Positions 22,430-34,800 of a stretch of DNA of 64,000 nt are shown here, one piece after another. How positions within the stretch are numbered: the stretch's first letter is position 1; every line of letters begins with the position of its first letter. Location: assembly GCA_019635585.1 (NCBI GenBank), contig JAHBZE010000002.1, positions 744,001-808,000 of the forward strand, read 5' to 3'. This DNA comes from Xanthobacteraceae bacterium (lineage in GTDB: Bacteria > Pseudomonadota > Alphaproteobacteria > Rhizobiales > Xanthobacteraceae). The notes beneath the pieces are model-generated. The model was not told where the DNA came from, did not search any database, and worked only from the letters and a program-made list of their open reading frames with translations. Both the position numbers and the translations under genes were made by a program.

Positions 22430-24748
22430 TCAGGCTTTCTTGAGGAAGGAGGCGACGAGTTTCTTCTCGCCGGCCTTGTCGAACTCGACCGTCACTTTGG
22501 TGCCTTCGACTTCCATGATCTCGCCGTAGCCGAACTTGTCGTGGAACACGCGGTCGCCGATCTCGAATTCGGCGGACGGGCCGCTCGAGCGCGCGAGAAT
22601 TTCGCCTTCGATGGTCAGCGGTCCGCCGCGCGAAGAACCGCGCTCGGAAAAGCCGCTGCCTTTGCGCGCCTGTGCGCGCTGCCAGCCCGGCGTCGAATAG
22701 CCCGACGTGAAGGGCTCCGCGCGGTCGAAGCGGCTTTGAATCTGTGCCGCATAGCTGCCTTCGCCTTCGATCTTTTCGATAAACTCCTCGGGAATCTCTT
22801 CGAGAAAACGGCTCGGCAGGTTCGTATTCCACATGCCGTGCGTGAGCCGCCGCGACGCGAACGAAATCAACGCGCGTTGCTTCGCGCGCGTGATGCCGAC
22901 ATGCGCAAGCCGCCGCTCCTCCTCCAGCCCCGCGCGGCCGCTCTCGTCGAGCGAGCGCTGGTGCGGAATAATGCCTTCCTCCCAGCCGGGCAGGAACACG
23001 GTGTCGAACTCAAGCCCCTTCGCCGAATGCAGCGTCATCAGATTGACGGCATCGACATCGCCGCCCTCGATCGTGTCCATCACGAGCGAGACGTGCTCGA
23101 GGAAGCCCTGCATGTTCTCGAACTGCTCCATCGAGCGGACGAGCTCTTTCAGGTTTTCGAGACGGCCCGCGGCCTGCGCCGACTTGTCGTTCTTCCACAT
23201 CTCCGTGTAGCCGGACTCATCCAGCACGATCCGCGCAAGCTCGGTATGTGGCATCGCAGGAAGCTGCTTGCTCCAGCGGTCGAAACTTAAAATCAGGTCG
23301 CGCAACGCGCCCCGCGGCTTCGGCTTCATGTCGTCGGTGGAAGACAGCACGCGCGCGGCTTCCATCAGCGGCACTTCGTTCTGCCGCGCGTAATCGTGCA
23401 GCATCTGCATCGTGGTGTCGCCCAAACCCCGCTTCGGCACGTTCACGATCCGCTCGAAAGCGAGTCCGTCGGCGGGCGAAACGATCACCCGGAAATAGGC
23501 AAGCGCGTCGCGAATTTCCTGCCGCTCGTAGAAGCGTGGGCCGCCGATCACGCGATAAGGCAGGCCCAGCGTGACGAAGCGTTCTTCGAGTTCGCGCATC
23601 TGGAACGACGCGCGCACGAGGATCGCGATATCCGAGAGCTTGTGCTGCTTGCGCTGAAGCTGCTCGATCTCCTCGCCGATCTGGCGCGCTTCCTCGCCCG
23701 AGTCCCAGGTCTCGATGACTTTGATCTTCTCGCCAGGCTCGTCTTCGGTCCGCAGCGTCTTGCCGAGGCGGCTCTTGTTGTTCGCAATCAGGTGCGAAGC
23801 CGCGCCGAGGATGTTCGCAGTCGAGCGGTAATTTCGCTCGAGCCGGATCACCTTCGCGCCCGGAAAATCCTGTTCGAAGCGCAGGATGTTATCAACGTCG
23901 GCGCCGCGCCAGCCATAGATCGACTGGTCGTCGTCACCAACGCAGCAGATATTTTTCGATTCCTGCGCGAGCAACCGCAGCCAGAGATATTGCGCGACAT
24001 TCGTGTCCTGATACTCATCGACCAGCATGTAGCGGAAGCGGTGCTGATATTGCGCGAGCACCTCGGCGTTGTTCTGAAACAGCCGGATGTTCTCCATCAG
24101 CAGGTCGCCGAAATCGACCGCGTTCAGCACTTTCAGCCGTTGCTGATATTGAACGTAAAGCTCCTTGCCCTTGCCGTTCGCAAACGATGCAGCCTCGCCC
24201 GCGGGCACTTGCTCAGGCCCGAGGCCGCGGTTCTTCCAGCCGTCGAGATAGCCCGCGAATAGCCGCGCGGGCCAGCGCTTCTCGTCGATATTCTCGGCCT
24301 GCAACAGTTGCTTGATGAGCCGGATCTGATCGTCAGTATCGAGGATCGTAAAGCTCGGGTTGAGCCCGACCAGTTCGGCGTGGCGGCGCAGAATCTTCGC
24401 GCCGATCGAATGGAACGTGCCCATCCAGGGCATGCCCTCGACGATATCGCCGACCATGTGGCCGACACGCTCCTTCATCTCGCGCGCCGCCTTGTTGGTG
24501 AAGGTCACCGAGAGAATGTTGGAGGGCCGCGCCTTGCCGGTCGCCAAAAGATGCGCGATGCGCGTGGTCAGCACCCGCGTCTTGCCGGTGCCCGCACCCG
24601 CGAGCACCAGCACAGGTCCGTCGAGCGACTGTACCGCCTCGAGTTGCTCTGGATTCAGCCCCTCGAGATAAGGCGCGGACCGCGCGGCCGGAGTTGCCCG
24701 GCGCGGTTCGTCGTCGAACGGAAACGGCTTGTATTGCGGATCGGCCAC
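22430..24748 (-). CDS. uvrD: UvrD/PcrA-type superfamily 1A DNA helicase
   Basis: This 772-residue 3'-5' helicase acts in nucleotide excision repair and mismatch repair and clears RecA filaments. The motifs are YLEGLNPEQLEAV (Q motif), VLAGAGTGKTRVL (Walker A), VDEYQDTN (motif II), QSIYGWRGAD (III), FLPGWEEGIIPHQRS and VGITRAKQRA (V, VI). A C-terminal Tudor-like domain follows (IGDRVFHDKFGYGEIMEVEGTKV), as in PcrA, which contacts RNA polymerase. I used GTG at 24748 (VADPQYKPFPFDDEP). An in-frame TTG at 24814 would add 22 residues of no evident function. prmA follows two bases later. Confidence 0.94.
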   Translation of the reverse strand: MADPQYKPFPFDDEPRRATPAARSAPYLEGLNPEQLEAVQSLDGPVLVLAGAGTGKTRVLTTRIAHLLATGKARPSNILSVTFTNKAAREMKERVGHMVGDIVEGMPWMGTFHSIGAKILRRHAELVGLNPSFTILDTDDQIRLIKQLLQAENIDEKRWPARLFAGYLDGWKNRGLGPEQVPAGEAASFANGKGKELYVQYQQRLKVLNAVDFGDLLMENIRLFQNNAEVLAQYQHRFRYMLVDEYQDTNVAQYLWLRLLAQESKNICCVGDDDQSIYGWRGADVDNILRFEQDFPGAKVIRLERNYRSTANILGAASHLIANNKSRLGKTLRTEDEPGEKIKVIETWDSGEEARQIGEEIEQLQRKQHKLSDIAILVRASFQMRELEERFVTLGLPYRVIGGPRFYERQEIRDALAYFRVIVSPADGLAFERIVNVPKRGLGDTTMQMLHDYARQNEVPLMEAARVLSSTDDMKPKPRGALRDLILSFDRWSKQLPAMPHTELARIVLDESGYTEMWKNDKSAQAAGRLENLKELVRSMEQFENMQGFLEHVSLVMDTIEGGDVDAVNLMTLHSAKGLEFDTVFLPGWEEGIIPHQRSLDESGRAGLEEERRLAHVGITRAKQRALISFASRRLTHGMWNTNLPSRFLEEIPEEFIEKIEGEGSYAAQIQSRFDRAEPFTSGYSTPGWQRAQARKGSGFSERGSSRGGPLTIEGEILARSSGPSAEFEIGDRVFHDKFGYGEIMEVEGTKVTVEFDKAGEKKLVASFLKKA

Positions 24749-24906
24749 GGGACTTGCTGATTTTCGTGATTCTGAGAACAAAATGGCATCGCAGCTGCCA
24801 TTTGGCGAGGGCAAGGGCGCAGTTGCCGCGGGAATTAGGGCTTAAATAGGCGCTATACGCCCGATGCGCTATGTCCAGAGGAACTCGGGCGCTTAAATTG
24901 GCTGCT

Positions 24907-26730
24907 ATGTTCGAAGCGAAATTTCAGACCTTCCGGGACGAAGGCGACAGGACGCAATCTGCCGCCCGCCTCGCAAACCTGCGCGCGGAACTGAAGCGCC
25001 GGGGGCTCGATGCCTTCATCTTCTCGCGCGCCGACGAGCACCAGAACGAATATGTGCCGCCGTCCGAGGAGCGCGTGGCGTGGCTCACAGGCTTCACCGG
25101 CTCCTCTGCGATCGTGGCGGTCCTCCCCAATAAAGCCGCGCTCTTCACCGACGGCCGCTACACCTTGCAGGCGAAAGACCAGATCGACGGCAAACTCTTC
25201 GCGATCGAGCACATGGTCGAGAAGCCCGCCACGAAGTGGCTCGCCGAAAATCTCGCAGCCGGTGCCGCGCTCGGCTACGACCCGTGGCGGACGACTGCCG
25301 ACGGCGTCGAGCGGCTGGAAAAAGCCGCGAAGGAAGCGGGTGCGCGCCTCGTCGCGGTGAAGGAAAATCCGCTAGACGCCGTCTGGCGCGAGCGTCCCGC
25401 ACCGCCGCTGACGCCGGTGGTGCTGCATGACGTAAAATTCGCGGGCGAAGAGGCAGCGAAAAAGATCGCGCGCATCCGCGAGGCGCTCCTGAAAGAGAAA
25501 GCCGACGTCGCGGTCCTGTCCGATCCCGCCTCGGTCGCCTGGACCTTCAACATCCGCGGCAACGACGTCGCGCATACGCCGCTGCCGCTCTCCTGGGCGA
25601 TTTTGCCGCGCGAAGGCGAGCCACAGCTTTTCGTGGATGCGCGTAAGCTCTCGAACGAGGTGCGCGATGCGCTTTCGAAACTCGCCGAGGTCCGCGAGCC
25701 GCGCGAACTCGAAGTCGAACTGCACGAGGCTGCGCGCGGCAAAAGTGTCAGGCTCGACGCCGCGACCGCACCCGCGAAATTCGCAGGCATCGTCGAAGCC
25801 GCGGGCGGCAGCGTCTCGAAAGGCGCGGACCCCGTCACCAATCTCAAAGCGATCAAGAATGCGGCCGAAATCGCAGGCGCACGCGCGGCGCACTTGCGCG
25901 ACGGCATGGCGCTGACGCGCTATCTCGCATGGCTCGCGCGCGAAGCGCCGGGCGGCAAGGTCTCGGAGATCGACGCCGTGGCCGCGCTCGAAACCTTCCG
26001 CCGCGAGACAGGCAAGCTCAAGGAAATCTCCTTCCCGACCATTTCAGGCGCGGGACCGAATGGCGCGATCGTGCATTACCGCGTCACCGACTCGACCAAT
26101 CGCAAGCTGAAAAGCGGCGAATTGTTTCTCATTGATTCCGGCGCGCAATATGAAGACGGCACCACCGACGTCACCCGCACCGTCGCGGTCGGTACGCCGA
26201 GCGAAGAAATGCGGCAGCGTTTCACGCTCGTACTCAAGGGTCACATCGCGCTTGCCCGCGCGGTCTTTCCCGAAGGCACCAGCGGCGCGCAGCTCGATCC
26301 GTTTGCGCGCCGTGCGCTCTGGGAAGCGGGACTCGACTTCGACCACGGCACCGGCCACGGCGTCGGCAGCTATCTTTCGGTGCACGAAGGCCCGGCGCGC
26401 ATTTCGAAACTCGGCAACGTCGCGCTTCAGCCCGGCATGATTCTCTCGAACGAGCCCGGCTATTACAAAGCGGGCGCCTACGGCATCCGCATCGAGAACC
26501 TGCTTCTCGTCGAAAAGCGCGAAGGCGGCATTGAAAAGCCGCTACTCGGTTTCGAGACGCTCACGTTTGCGCCGATCGATCTTCATCTGGTCGAGCCGAA
26601 ACTGATGACGCCGGCAGAAATCGCCTGGCTCAACAGCTATCACGCCGCGGTACGCGAGAAGATCGCGAGCACGCTCGACGCGAATGAGCACAAGTGGCTG
26701 GAGCAGGCGACCGCGCCGGTGAAATCCTAA
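24907..26730 (+). CDS. Aminopeptidase P family M24 metallopeptidase
   Basis: This 607-residue three-domain Xaa-Pro aminopeptidase has two creatinase-like N-terminal domains (residues 1-310), with WLTGFTGSSAIVAVLPNKAALFTDGRY and VAWTFNIRGND as typical segments, followed by an M24 catalytic domain. In that domain ISGAGPNGAIVHYRV, LIDSGAQYEDGTTDVTRT, FDHGTGHGVGSYLSVHEGP, LSNEPGYY and IRIENLLLV supply the two Asp, one His and two Glu ligands of a dinuclear metal. It removes an N-terminal residue before proline in the cytoplasm. The ATG at 24907 fits the family; a start at 24871 is possible. It is divergent from uvrD. Confidence 0.93.
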   Translation: MFEAKFQTFRDEGDRTQSAARLANLRAELKRRGLDAFIFSRADEHQNEYVPPSEERVAWLTGFTGSSAIVAVLPNKAALFTDGRYTLQAKDQIDGKLFAIEHMVEKPATKWLAENLAAGAALGYDPWRTTADGVERLEKAAKEAGARLVAVKENPLDAVWRERPAPPLTPVVLHDVKFAGEEAAKKIARIREALLKEKADVAVLSDPASVAWTFNIRGNDVAHTPLPLSWAILPREGEPQLFVDARKLSNEVRDALSKLAEVREPRELEVELHEAARGKSVRLDAATAPAKFAGIVEAAGGSVSKGADPVTNLKAIKNAAEIAGARAAHLRDGMALTRYLAWLAREAPGGKVSEIDAVAALETFRRETGKLKEISFPTISGAGPNGAIVHYRVTDSTNRKLKSGELFLIDSGAQYEDGTTDVTRTVAVGTPSEEMRQRFTLVLKGHIALARAVFPEGTSGAQLDPFARRALWEAGLDFDHGTGHGVGSYLSVHEGPARISKLGNVALQPGMILSNEPGYYKAGAYGIRIENLLLVEKREGGIEKPLLGFETLTFAPIDLHLVEPKLMTPAEIAWLNSYHAAVREKIASTLDANEHKWLEQATAPVKS

Positions 26731-26795
26731 AGACGGGAACCGTACCGGAACCTTGGCGTTACCTCCTCACGTGATTTATTCCGTGAGGCTCAATC

Positions 26796-26951
26796 ATGCT
26801 TTCGACCATTCTGATCGTAATTTTGATTTTGATTCTGGTCGGCGCTTTGCCGCGCTGGCGCTACAGCGGCAACTGGGGCTACGGCCCCGGCGGCCTCGTC
26901 GGCGTGATCCTGATTATCGTGATCGTGCTCGCGCTCGCGGGAAGAATCTAA
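26796..26951 (+). CDS. DUF3309 membrane micro-protein, 51 residues
   Basis: This 51-residue product reads MLSTILIVILILILVGALPRWR, YSGNWGYGPGGLVG, then VILIIVIVLALAGRI. It has two hydrophobic helices around a GALPxWxYSxxWGYGPxG motif, which is the DUF3309 signature, common in Alpha- and Gammaproteobacteria. The function is unknown; such proteins are often found in stress-induced gene sets. The stop TAA ends at 26951 and the ligA stop begins at 26952, so the convergent genes abut with no gap and no terminator. Confidence 0.85.
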   Translation: MLSTILIVILILILVGALPRWRYSGNWGYGPGGLVGVILIIVIVLALAGRI

Positions 26952-30742
<3,791 letters not shown>

Positions 30743-30845
30743 GGAGAACCGCCGCATCGGCTTGGCCGATTCGGCCTCAGGTGGAACGAAACGTGATTGA
30801 AGATTAGCCGCGCGAACGCGTCAATTCGGCAAAGCGGGCGCGAGA

Positions 30846-31733
30846 CTAGCCGCTGACGCGCTTCCAGGCCTGGCTGATCCAGGAACCCTTGTCTTCCTGC
30901 GGAACCTGACCGCCGGTGGTCACGAGCGCATAGGCGTCCTTGTACCAGGGGCTGTCCGGGAAGTTATGGCCGAGTACGACGGCCGCGGTCTGCGCCTCAT
31001 TGACGATACCGAGCGCCATATAAGCCTCGACCAGACGCGCCAGCGCCTCTTCGACATGGCGGGTGCTCTGGTACTTGGTCACGACGGCCTTGAAGCGGTT
31101 GATCGCGCCCGTGTAGTTGCGATTCTTCAGGTAATAGCGCCCGGTCACCATTTCCTTCGCCGCGAGTTGGTCGCGCGCGACATCGATCTTGCGGCGCGCG
31201 CTGACCGCGTATTCGGTGTCCGGATATTTGCGGATGACTTCGTTGAGTGCGTCGAGCGCGACTTCGGTGCGGCGCTGGTCGAGTTCAATATTCGGAATTT
31301 CGTCGAAGAGTGCCGCGGCGGCGAGATACTGGGCATAGGCGGCGTCAGGACTGCCGGGATGCAGCGCGAGGTAGCGCTTCGCGGCGGCGACCGTTTCAAC
31401 GTGCTTTTGGCCTTCGTAATAGGAATAGGCCGACATCAGAAGCGACTTCCGGCCCCATTCCGAATAGGGGTGCTGGCGATCGACTTCCTCGAATTTCTTC
31501 GCAGCCTTCTCGTATTCCTTCTTGTTCAGAAGAGTAAGCGCCTCGTTGTACAGTACATCGGCGGGCTGATCCGGCAGGATGTCGTCGTCTTTCTTGCTGC
31601 CCCATAGGCTGCTGAGGCTGAAGTCGCTCATGCCGAGGCTGGAACAGCCGGCGAGCGACAAGCCGAACGCAACCAGCACGCATACCCGAAGGGCGGATGC
31701 GAAAGTCGCGTTGCGCAGCCAGTGAAGAAGCAT
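30846..31733 (-). CDS. bamD: Outer membrane assembly lipoprotein BamD
   Basis: BamD is an outer-membrane lipoprotein and essential partner of BamA in inserting beta-barrels. The 295-residue product starts MLLHWLRNATFASALRVCVL and has a lipobox LAGC with the acylated cysteine at residue 30. After a Ser/Asp-rich spacer come TPR-like repeats: LYNEALTLLNKKEYEKAAKKFEEVDRQHPYSEW, YYEGQKHVETVAAAKRYLALHPG and YPDTEYAVSARRKIDVARDQLAAKEM. GRYYLKNRNYTGAINRFKAVVTKY closes the core. The chosen ATG fits the signal peptide; an upstream start at 31793 adds non-signal residues. It is placed between lpxC and recN. Confidence 0.93.
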   Translation of the reverse strand: MLLHWLRNATFASALRVCVLVAFGLSLAGCSSLGMSDFSLSSLWGSKKDDDILPDQPADVLYNEALTLLNKKEYEKAAKKFEEVDRQHPYSEWGRKSLLMSAYSYYEGQKHVETVAAAKRYLALHPGSPDAAYAQYLAAAALFDEIPNIELDQRRTEVALDALNEVIRKYPDTEYAVSARRKIDVARDQLAAKEMVTGRYYLKNRNYTGAINRFKAVVTKYQSTRHVEEALARLVEAYMALGIVNEAQTAAVVLGHNFPDSPWYKDAYALVTTGGQVPQEDKGSWISQAWKRVSG

Positions 31734-31859
31734 CGAAACTCGAACCTGCGAAATGCCGGCGCCCCCATCGGGCATCCGCGCGGACAAGGCCATAGCGAAC
31801 TTAGCCTGTCCCGGCTACGGCGCTAACGGCTGAATCCGCCGCGATTATGGCTGAAAAAG

Positions 31860-32792
31860 TTAAGAAAGGTCAGCGCGATAGGCCGGAGCGACCTGAGCGC
31901 CGATTTCGGCATGGCCGCGGCGCGACTTCCGGCGCGGCTCGGCTTCGACGATGGTCCAGGCCGAACGGTCTGCCATCAGGGCCGCGACTACCGCCGCATT
32001 GAGCTTGTGACCGCCGCAGAGCGAACGATAGCGGCCGAGCAGCGGCAGGCCCGCCATGGCAAGATCGCCCACCGCATCCAGCGCTTTGTGGCGCACGAAC
32101 TCGTCGGCATAGCGCAGGCCATCCGGGTTCACGACGCGGTCGTCGGCAAGGCAGATCGTGTTGTCGAGCGAAGCGCCGAGCGCAAGACCCGCGCCCCAGA
32201 GCTTGGCGACGTCGCGCATGAAACCGAAGGTACGGGCGCGTGCGAGTTCGTCGCGGAAGATTTCCGGTGTCAGCATGCCGGCGAAGCGCTGGCGGCCGAT
32301 CGCGGCGTGCGCAAAATCGATTTCGACTTCGACGCGGAAGCCGGCGTCATAAGGCAGCAGTTCGGCGGAAGCGCCGCCGTGATCGACCTTGATCGGCTTC
32401 AGAACCTTGATGTAGCGGCGCGGCGCGTCCTGCTGTTCGGTGCCGACTGCGTCGATGGCATCGACGAACTGGGCGGAGCTGCCGTCGAAAGCCGGGATTT
32501 CGTCACCCTCGACCTCGATCACTGCGTTATCGATACCGAGACCCGAAAGGGCGGCCATCAGGTGTTCGACGGTGGAACATTTGGAGCCGTTGGTATCGCC
32601 GATGACGGTCGCGAAATCGGTATTACGAACGGCTTCAGGGCCAACCAAAACATTTTTGCCGTGAAGTTTGAAAACGATGCCGGTATTTGGCGCGGCGGGA
32701 ACGAGAACGATACGGGTGGGAGTGCCCGAATGGAGACCGCGGCCCGTGAGCTCTACGCGGTCGGCGAGGGTCGATTGAAACTGAACTTGCAT
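31860..32792 (-). CDS. lpxC: UDP-3-O-acyl-N-acetylglucosamine deacetylase LpxC
   Basis: LpxC catalyses the committed step of lipid A synthesis, removing the acetyl group from UDP-3-O-acyl-GlcNAc in the cytosol. The 310-residue enzyme has its zinc ligands in the expected places: STVEHLMAALSGLGIDNA (His), VRHKALDAVGDLAMAG (His and Asp), and GGHKLNAAVVAAL (catalytic His). The N-terminal start MQVQFQSTLADRVELTGRGLHSG is typical. It is the first gene of lpxC-bamD-recN-ligA, downstream of the ftsZ terminator. A 10-bp-period repeat lies about 130 bases upstream and may regulate it. The ATG is preceded by GGCGGG, a weak ribosome-binding site. Confidence 0.96.
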   Translation of the reverse strand: MQVQFQSTLADRVELTGRGLHSGTPTRIVLVPAAPNTGIVFKLHGKNVLVGPEAVRNTDFATVIGDTNGSKCSTVEHLMAALSGLGIDNAVIEVEGDEIPAFDGSSAQFVDAIDAVGTEQQDAPRRYIKVLKPIKVDHGGASAELLPYDAGFRVEVEIDFAHAAIGRQRFAGMLTPEIFRDELARARTFGFMRDVAKLWGAGLALGASLDNTICLADDRVVNPDGLRYADEFVRHKALDAVGDLAMAGLPLLGRYRSLCGGHKLNAAVVAALMADRSAWTIVEAEPRRKSRRGHAEIGAQVAPAYRADLS

Positions 32793-33049
32793 CCCGCCGT
32801 ACTAAAGCCGTTGACGAACTTGCCCGGCTTTTGCCCCAGTTAATTCCCCAGTGCCAAGAACCACATTTCCCCGTGGTTGCTTGGGTTTGGGGACGATACG
32901 CCCTCATCCCTGCGGGACAAGTCACGCTTTCTTACGCTTTGTTACCAATTCTTGCCGACATCGCGGCTATTTTTCGCCACGATTTCAAGGGGCTGGCAAG
33001 GCTTCCCTATTCGGTCTTTTCCACAGCCGCTTAATCCGTGAGCAGGCCT
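32793..33049. other. Intergenic region between lpxC and ftsZ with a 10-bp-period repeat
   Basis: This stretch holds no gene I can support. It serves as the lpxC leader on the minus strand. At 32921-32945 three units begin exactly 10 bases apart; read on the minus strand the first bases are GTAAC, GTAAG and GTGAC, and the first two continue with AAAGC. Such head-to-tail spacing of one helical turn is typical of sites for OmpR/PhoB-type response regulators. No strong sigma-70 promoter was identified by eye. Confidence 0.5.
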
Positions 33050-33082
33050 AAAAGCAAGACGCCCCGGTTTGGCCGGGGCGTC
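33050..33082 (-). terminator. ftsZ terminator
   Basis: On the minus strand, a 10-bp stem GACGCCCCGG/CCGGGGCGTC with a five-base loop is followed by TTGCTTTT, 24 bases after the ftsZ stop. It separates the division cluster from lpxC. Confidence 0.88.
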
Positions 33083-33106
33083 TGGGATTCGTGGGTTTTG
33101 AGCGGC

Positions 33107-34720
33107 TCAAGCCTGGCGGCGCAGGAAGGCCGGGATTTCCAGTTCGTCCTGGCTGTCCGCCCGCGCCGGGCGGCTGACCGGGTCGAGGAGGTTGCGGCCT
33201 TCCGGACGGCGCGGAGCCTCCGGCATCGGCTCGGGCGCGCGGCGAGCGGCCACAGGCGCGGCCTCCTCCGGCTCCTTGCGATTGAAGCTCGAGGCCAGCT
33301 TCTCGAGCAGCGACATCTGGCGCTTCTCGACCGAGTGATCGTCGGCCATTTCGCCGTTACGGGCGCGCATTTGATTCTGCGCCGGCATCGGGAATTCGTC
33401 GATCCGCGGCATGCGCGGGCGGAACGGCGGCCGCTCCGCCTGCTCCGGCACGTAGGGATCGAGGTCTTCCGGCTCCTCGTGCTTCGGCGACAGGCGCTCC
33501 ATCTCGTCGAGCAACGGCTGGAAGAACGCCGGGCGCTGTTCGAGAGGACGGATCGTCACTTCGTCGATTTCGGCCGCTTCCGGCGCGTAATCGTCTTCGT
33601 AGTGCTCCTCGTAATACTCGCCCTGCGGCAGTTCCGGCTGCATCGACAGCGGAATATGCGGCACGTCGGCGGTGAAGTTGGTCGCGCGCGCCTGCGGCGA
33701 CGGCGACGGACGGTTATGGTTCGAGAAAGCCGGACGGATTTCCGGCGCGGCGGTGCCGATCGCCGAGCCGTCGATACCAGTCGCGACCACCGACACGCGG
33801 ACGATGCCCTCCAGGCTTTCGTCGAACGTCGCGCCGAGGATGATGTTCGCATCCGTATCGACCTCGTCGCGGATGCGGGTCGCCGCTTCGTCGACTTCGT
33901 GCAGCTTGAGGTCGCGGCCGCCGGTGATCGAGATCAAGAGACCCTTGGCGCCGCGCATCGAGGTTTCGTCGAGCAGCGGATTGTTGATCGCGTTCTCTGC
34001 CGCACGCAGCGCACGGTCGTCGCCCGAGGCTTCGCCGGTGCCCATCATCGCCTTGCCCATTTCGCGCATGACAGTGCGGACGTCCGCGAAGTCGAGGTTG
34101 ATGAGGCCTTCCTTGACCATCAGGTCGGTGATGCAGGCGACGCCCGAGTAGAGCACCTGATCGGCCATCGCGAAGGCGTCGGCGAAGGTGGTTTCCTTGT
34201 TCGCAACCCGGAACAGATTCTGGTTCGGAATCACGATCAGGGTATCGACGTGCTTCGCGAGTTCTTCGACGCCCGCATTCGCGAGCTTCATGCGGCGGCC
34301 GCCTTCGAAATCGAACGGCTTGGTCACGACGCCGACGGTGAGAATGCCGAGATCTTTGGCGACACGCGCGATCACGGGTGCCGCACCCGTGCCGGTGCCG
34401 CCGCCCATGCCGGCGGTGACGAACACCATGTGCACGCCCTGCAGCATGTCGCGGACTTCCGCCATCGCTTCCTCGGCCGCGCTCTTGCCGACTTCCGGAT
34501 GCGAACCGGCGCCGAGGCCATCCAGGCCCATCTGGATCACACGCGCGCACTTGGACGATTTCAGTGCCTGCGCGTCGGTGTTTGCGACGACGAATTCGCA
34601 GCCCTGAAGTCCCGCCGCGATCATGTTGTTGACGGCGTTGCCACCGGCGCCCCCGACACCGAACACGGTGATGTGCGGCTTCAACTCCCGGATATCCGGC
34701 ATCTGCAGATTGATCGTCAT
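33107..34720 (-). CDS. ftsZ: Cell division protein FtsZ, with long C-terminal linker
   Basis: FtsZ is the tubulin-like GTPase that forms the Z ring. The 537-residue protein has [18 protein letters not shown] and the GGGTGTG signature at residues 106-112 for GTP binding, and the synergy loop [11 protein letters not shown]. It is much longer than the E. coli protein (383 residues): after about residue 320 comes a low-complexity linker ([43 protein letters not shown]) that ends in a conserved peptide with [12 protein letters not shown], which binds FtsA and other partners. Such long linkers are usual in alphaproteobacteria. The ATG at 34720 has AAGAGGTGA upstream; an in-frame start 27 codons earlier overlaps the ftsA end. 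A terminator follows. Confidence 0.97.
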   Translation of the reverse strand: MTINLQMPDIRELKPHITVFGVGGAGGNAVNNMIAAGLQGCEFVVANTDAQALKSSKCARVIQMGLDGLGAGSHPEVGKSAAEEAMAEVRDMLQGVHMVFVTAGMGGGTGTGAAPVIARVAKDLGILTVGVVTKPFDFEGGRRMKLANAGVEELAKHVDTLIVIPNQNLFRVANKETTFADAFAMADQVLYSGVACITDLMVKEGLINLDFADVRTVMREMGKAMMGTGEASGDDRALRAAENAINNPLLDETSMRGAKGLLISITGGRDLKLHEVDEAATRIRDEVDTDANIILGATFDESLEGIVRVSVVATGIDGSAIGTAAPEIRPAFSNHNRPSPSPQARATNFTADVPHIPLSMQPELPQGEYYEEHYEDDYAPEAAEIDEVTIRPLEQRPAFFQPLLDEMERLSPKHEEPEDLDPYVPEQAERPPFRPRMPRIDEFPMPAQNQMRARNGEMADDHSVEKRQMSLLEKLASSFNRKEPEEAAPVAARRAPEPMPEAPRRPEGRNLLDPVSRPARADSQDELEIPAFLRRQA

Positions 34721-34800
34721 TGCATCACCTCTTACGCCGGCGTCTGCCGTGCTTACTGAACTGTCATTGCCGGAATACGCCGGCACGTTGTCGTCGATCA

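Noticed and set aside
22430-22832. Upstream extension of prmA into a 426-residue protein
   Set aside because: The extra part lies inside uvrD, and the family N-terminus begins at about 22427. The extension is Arg-rich nonsense.
22208-23290. 360-residue frame opposite uvrD/prmA
   Set aside because: It overlaps strongly identified uvrD and prmA on the other strand and lacks any motif.
34721-34800. Search for a GANTC methylation site or CtrA box in the ftsA-ftsZ gap
   Set aside because: I found neither in the 80 bases. Cell-cycle control by these routes is not visible here.
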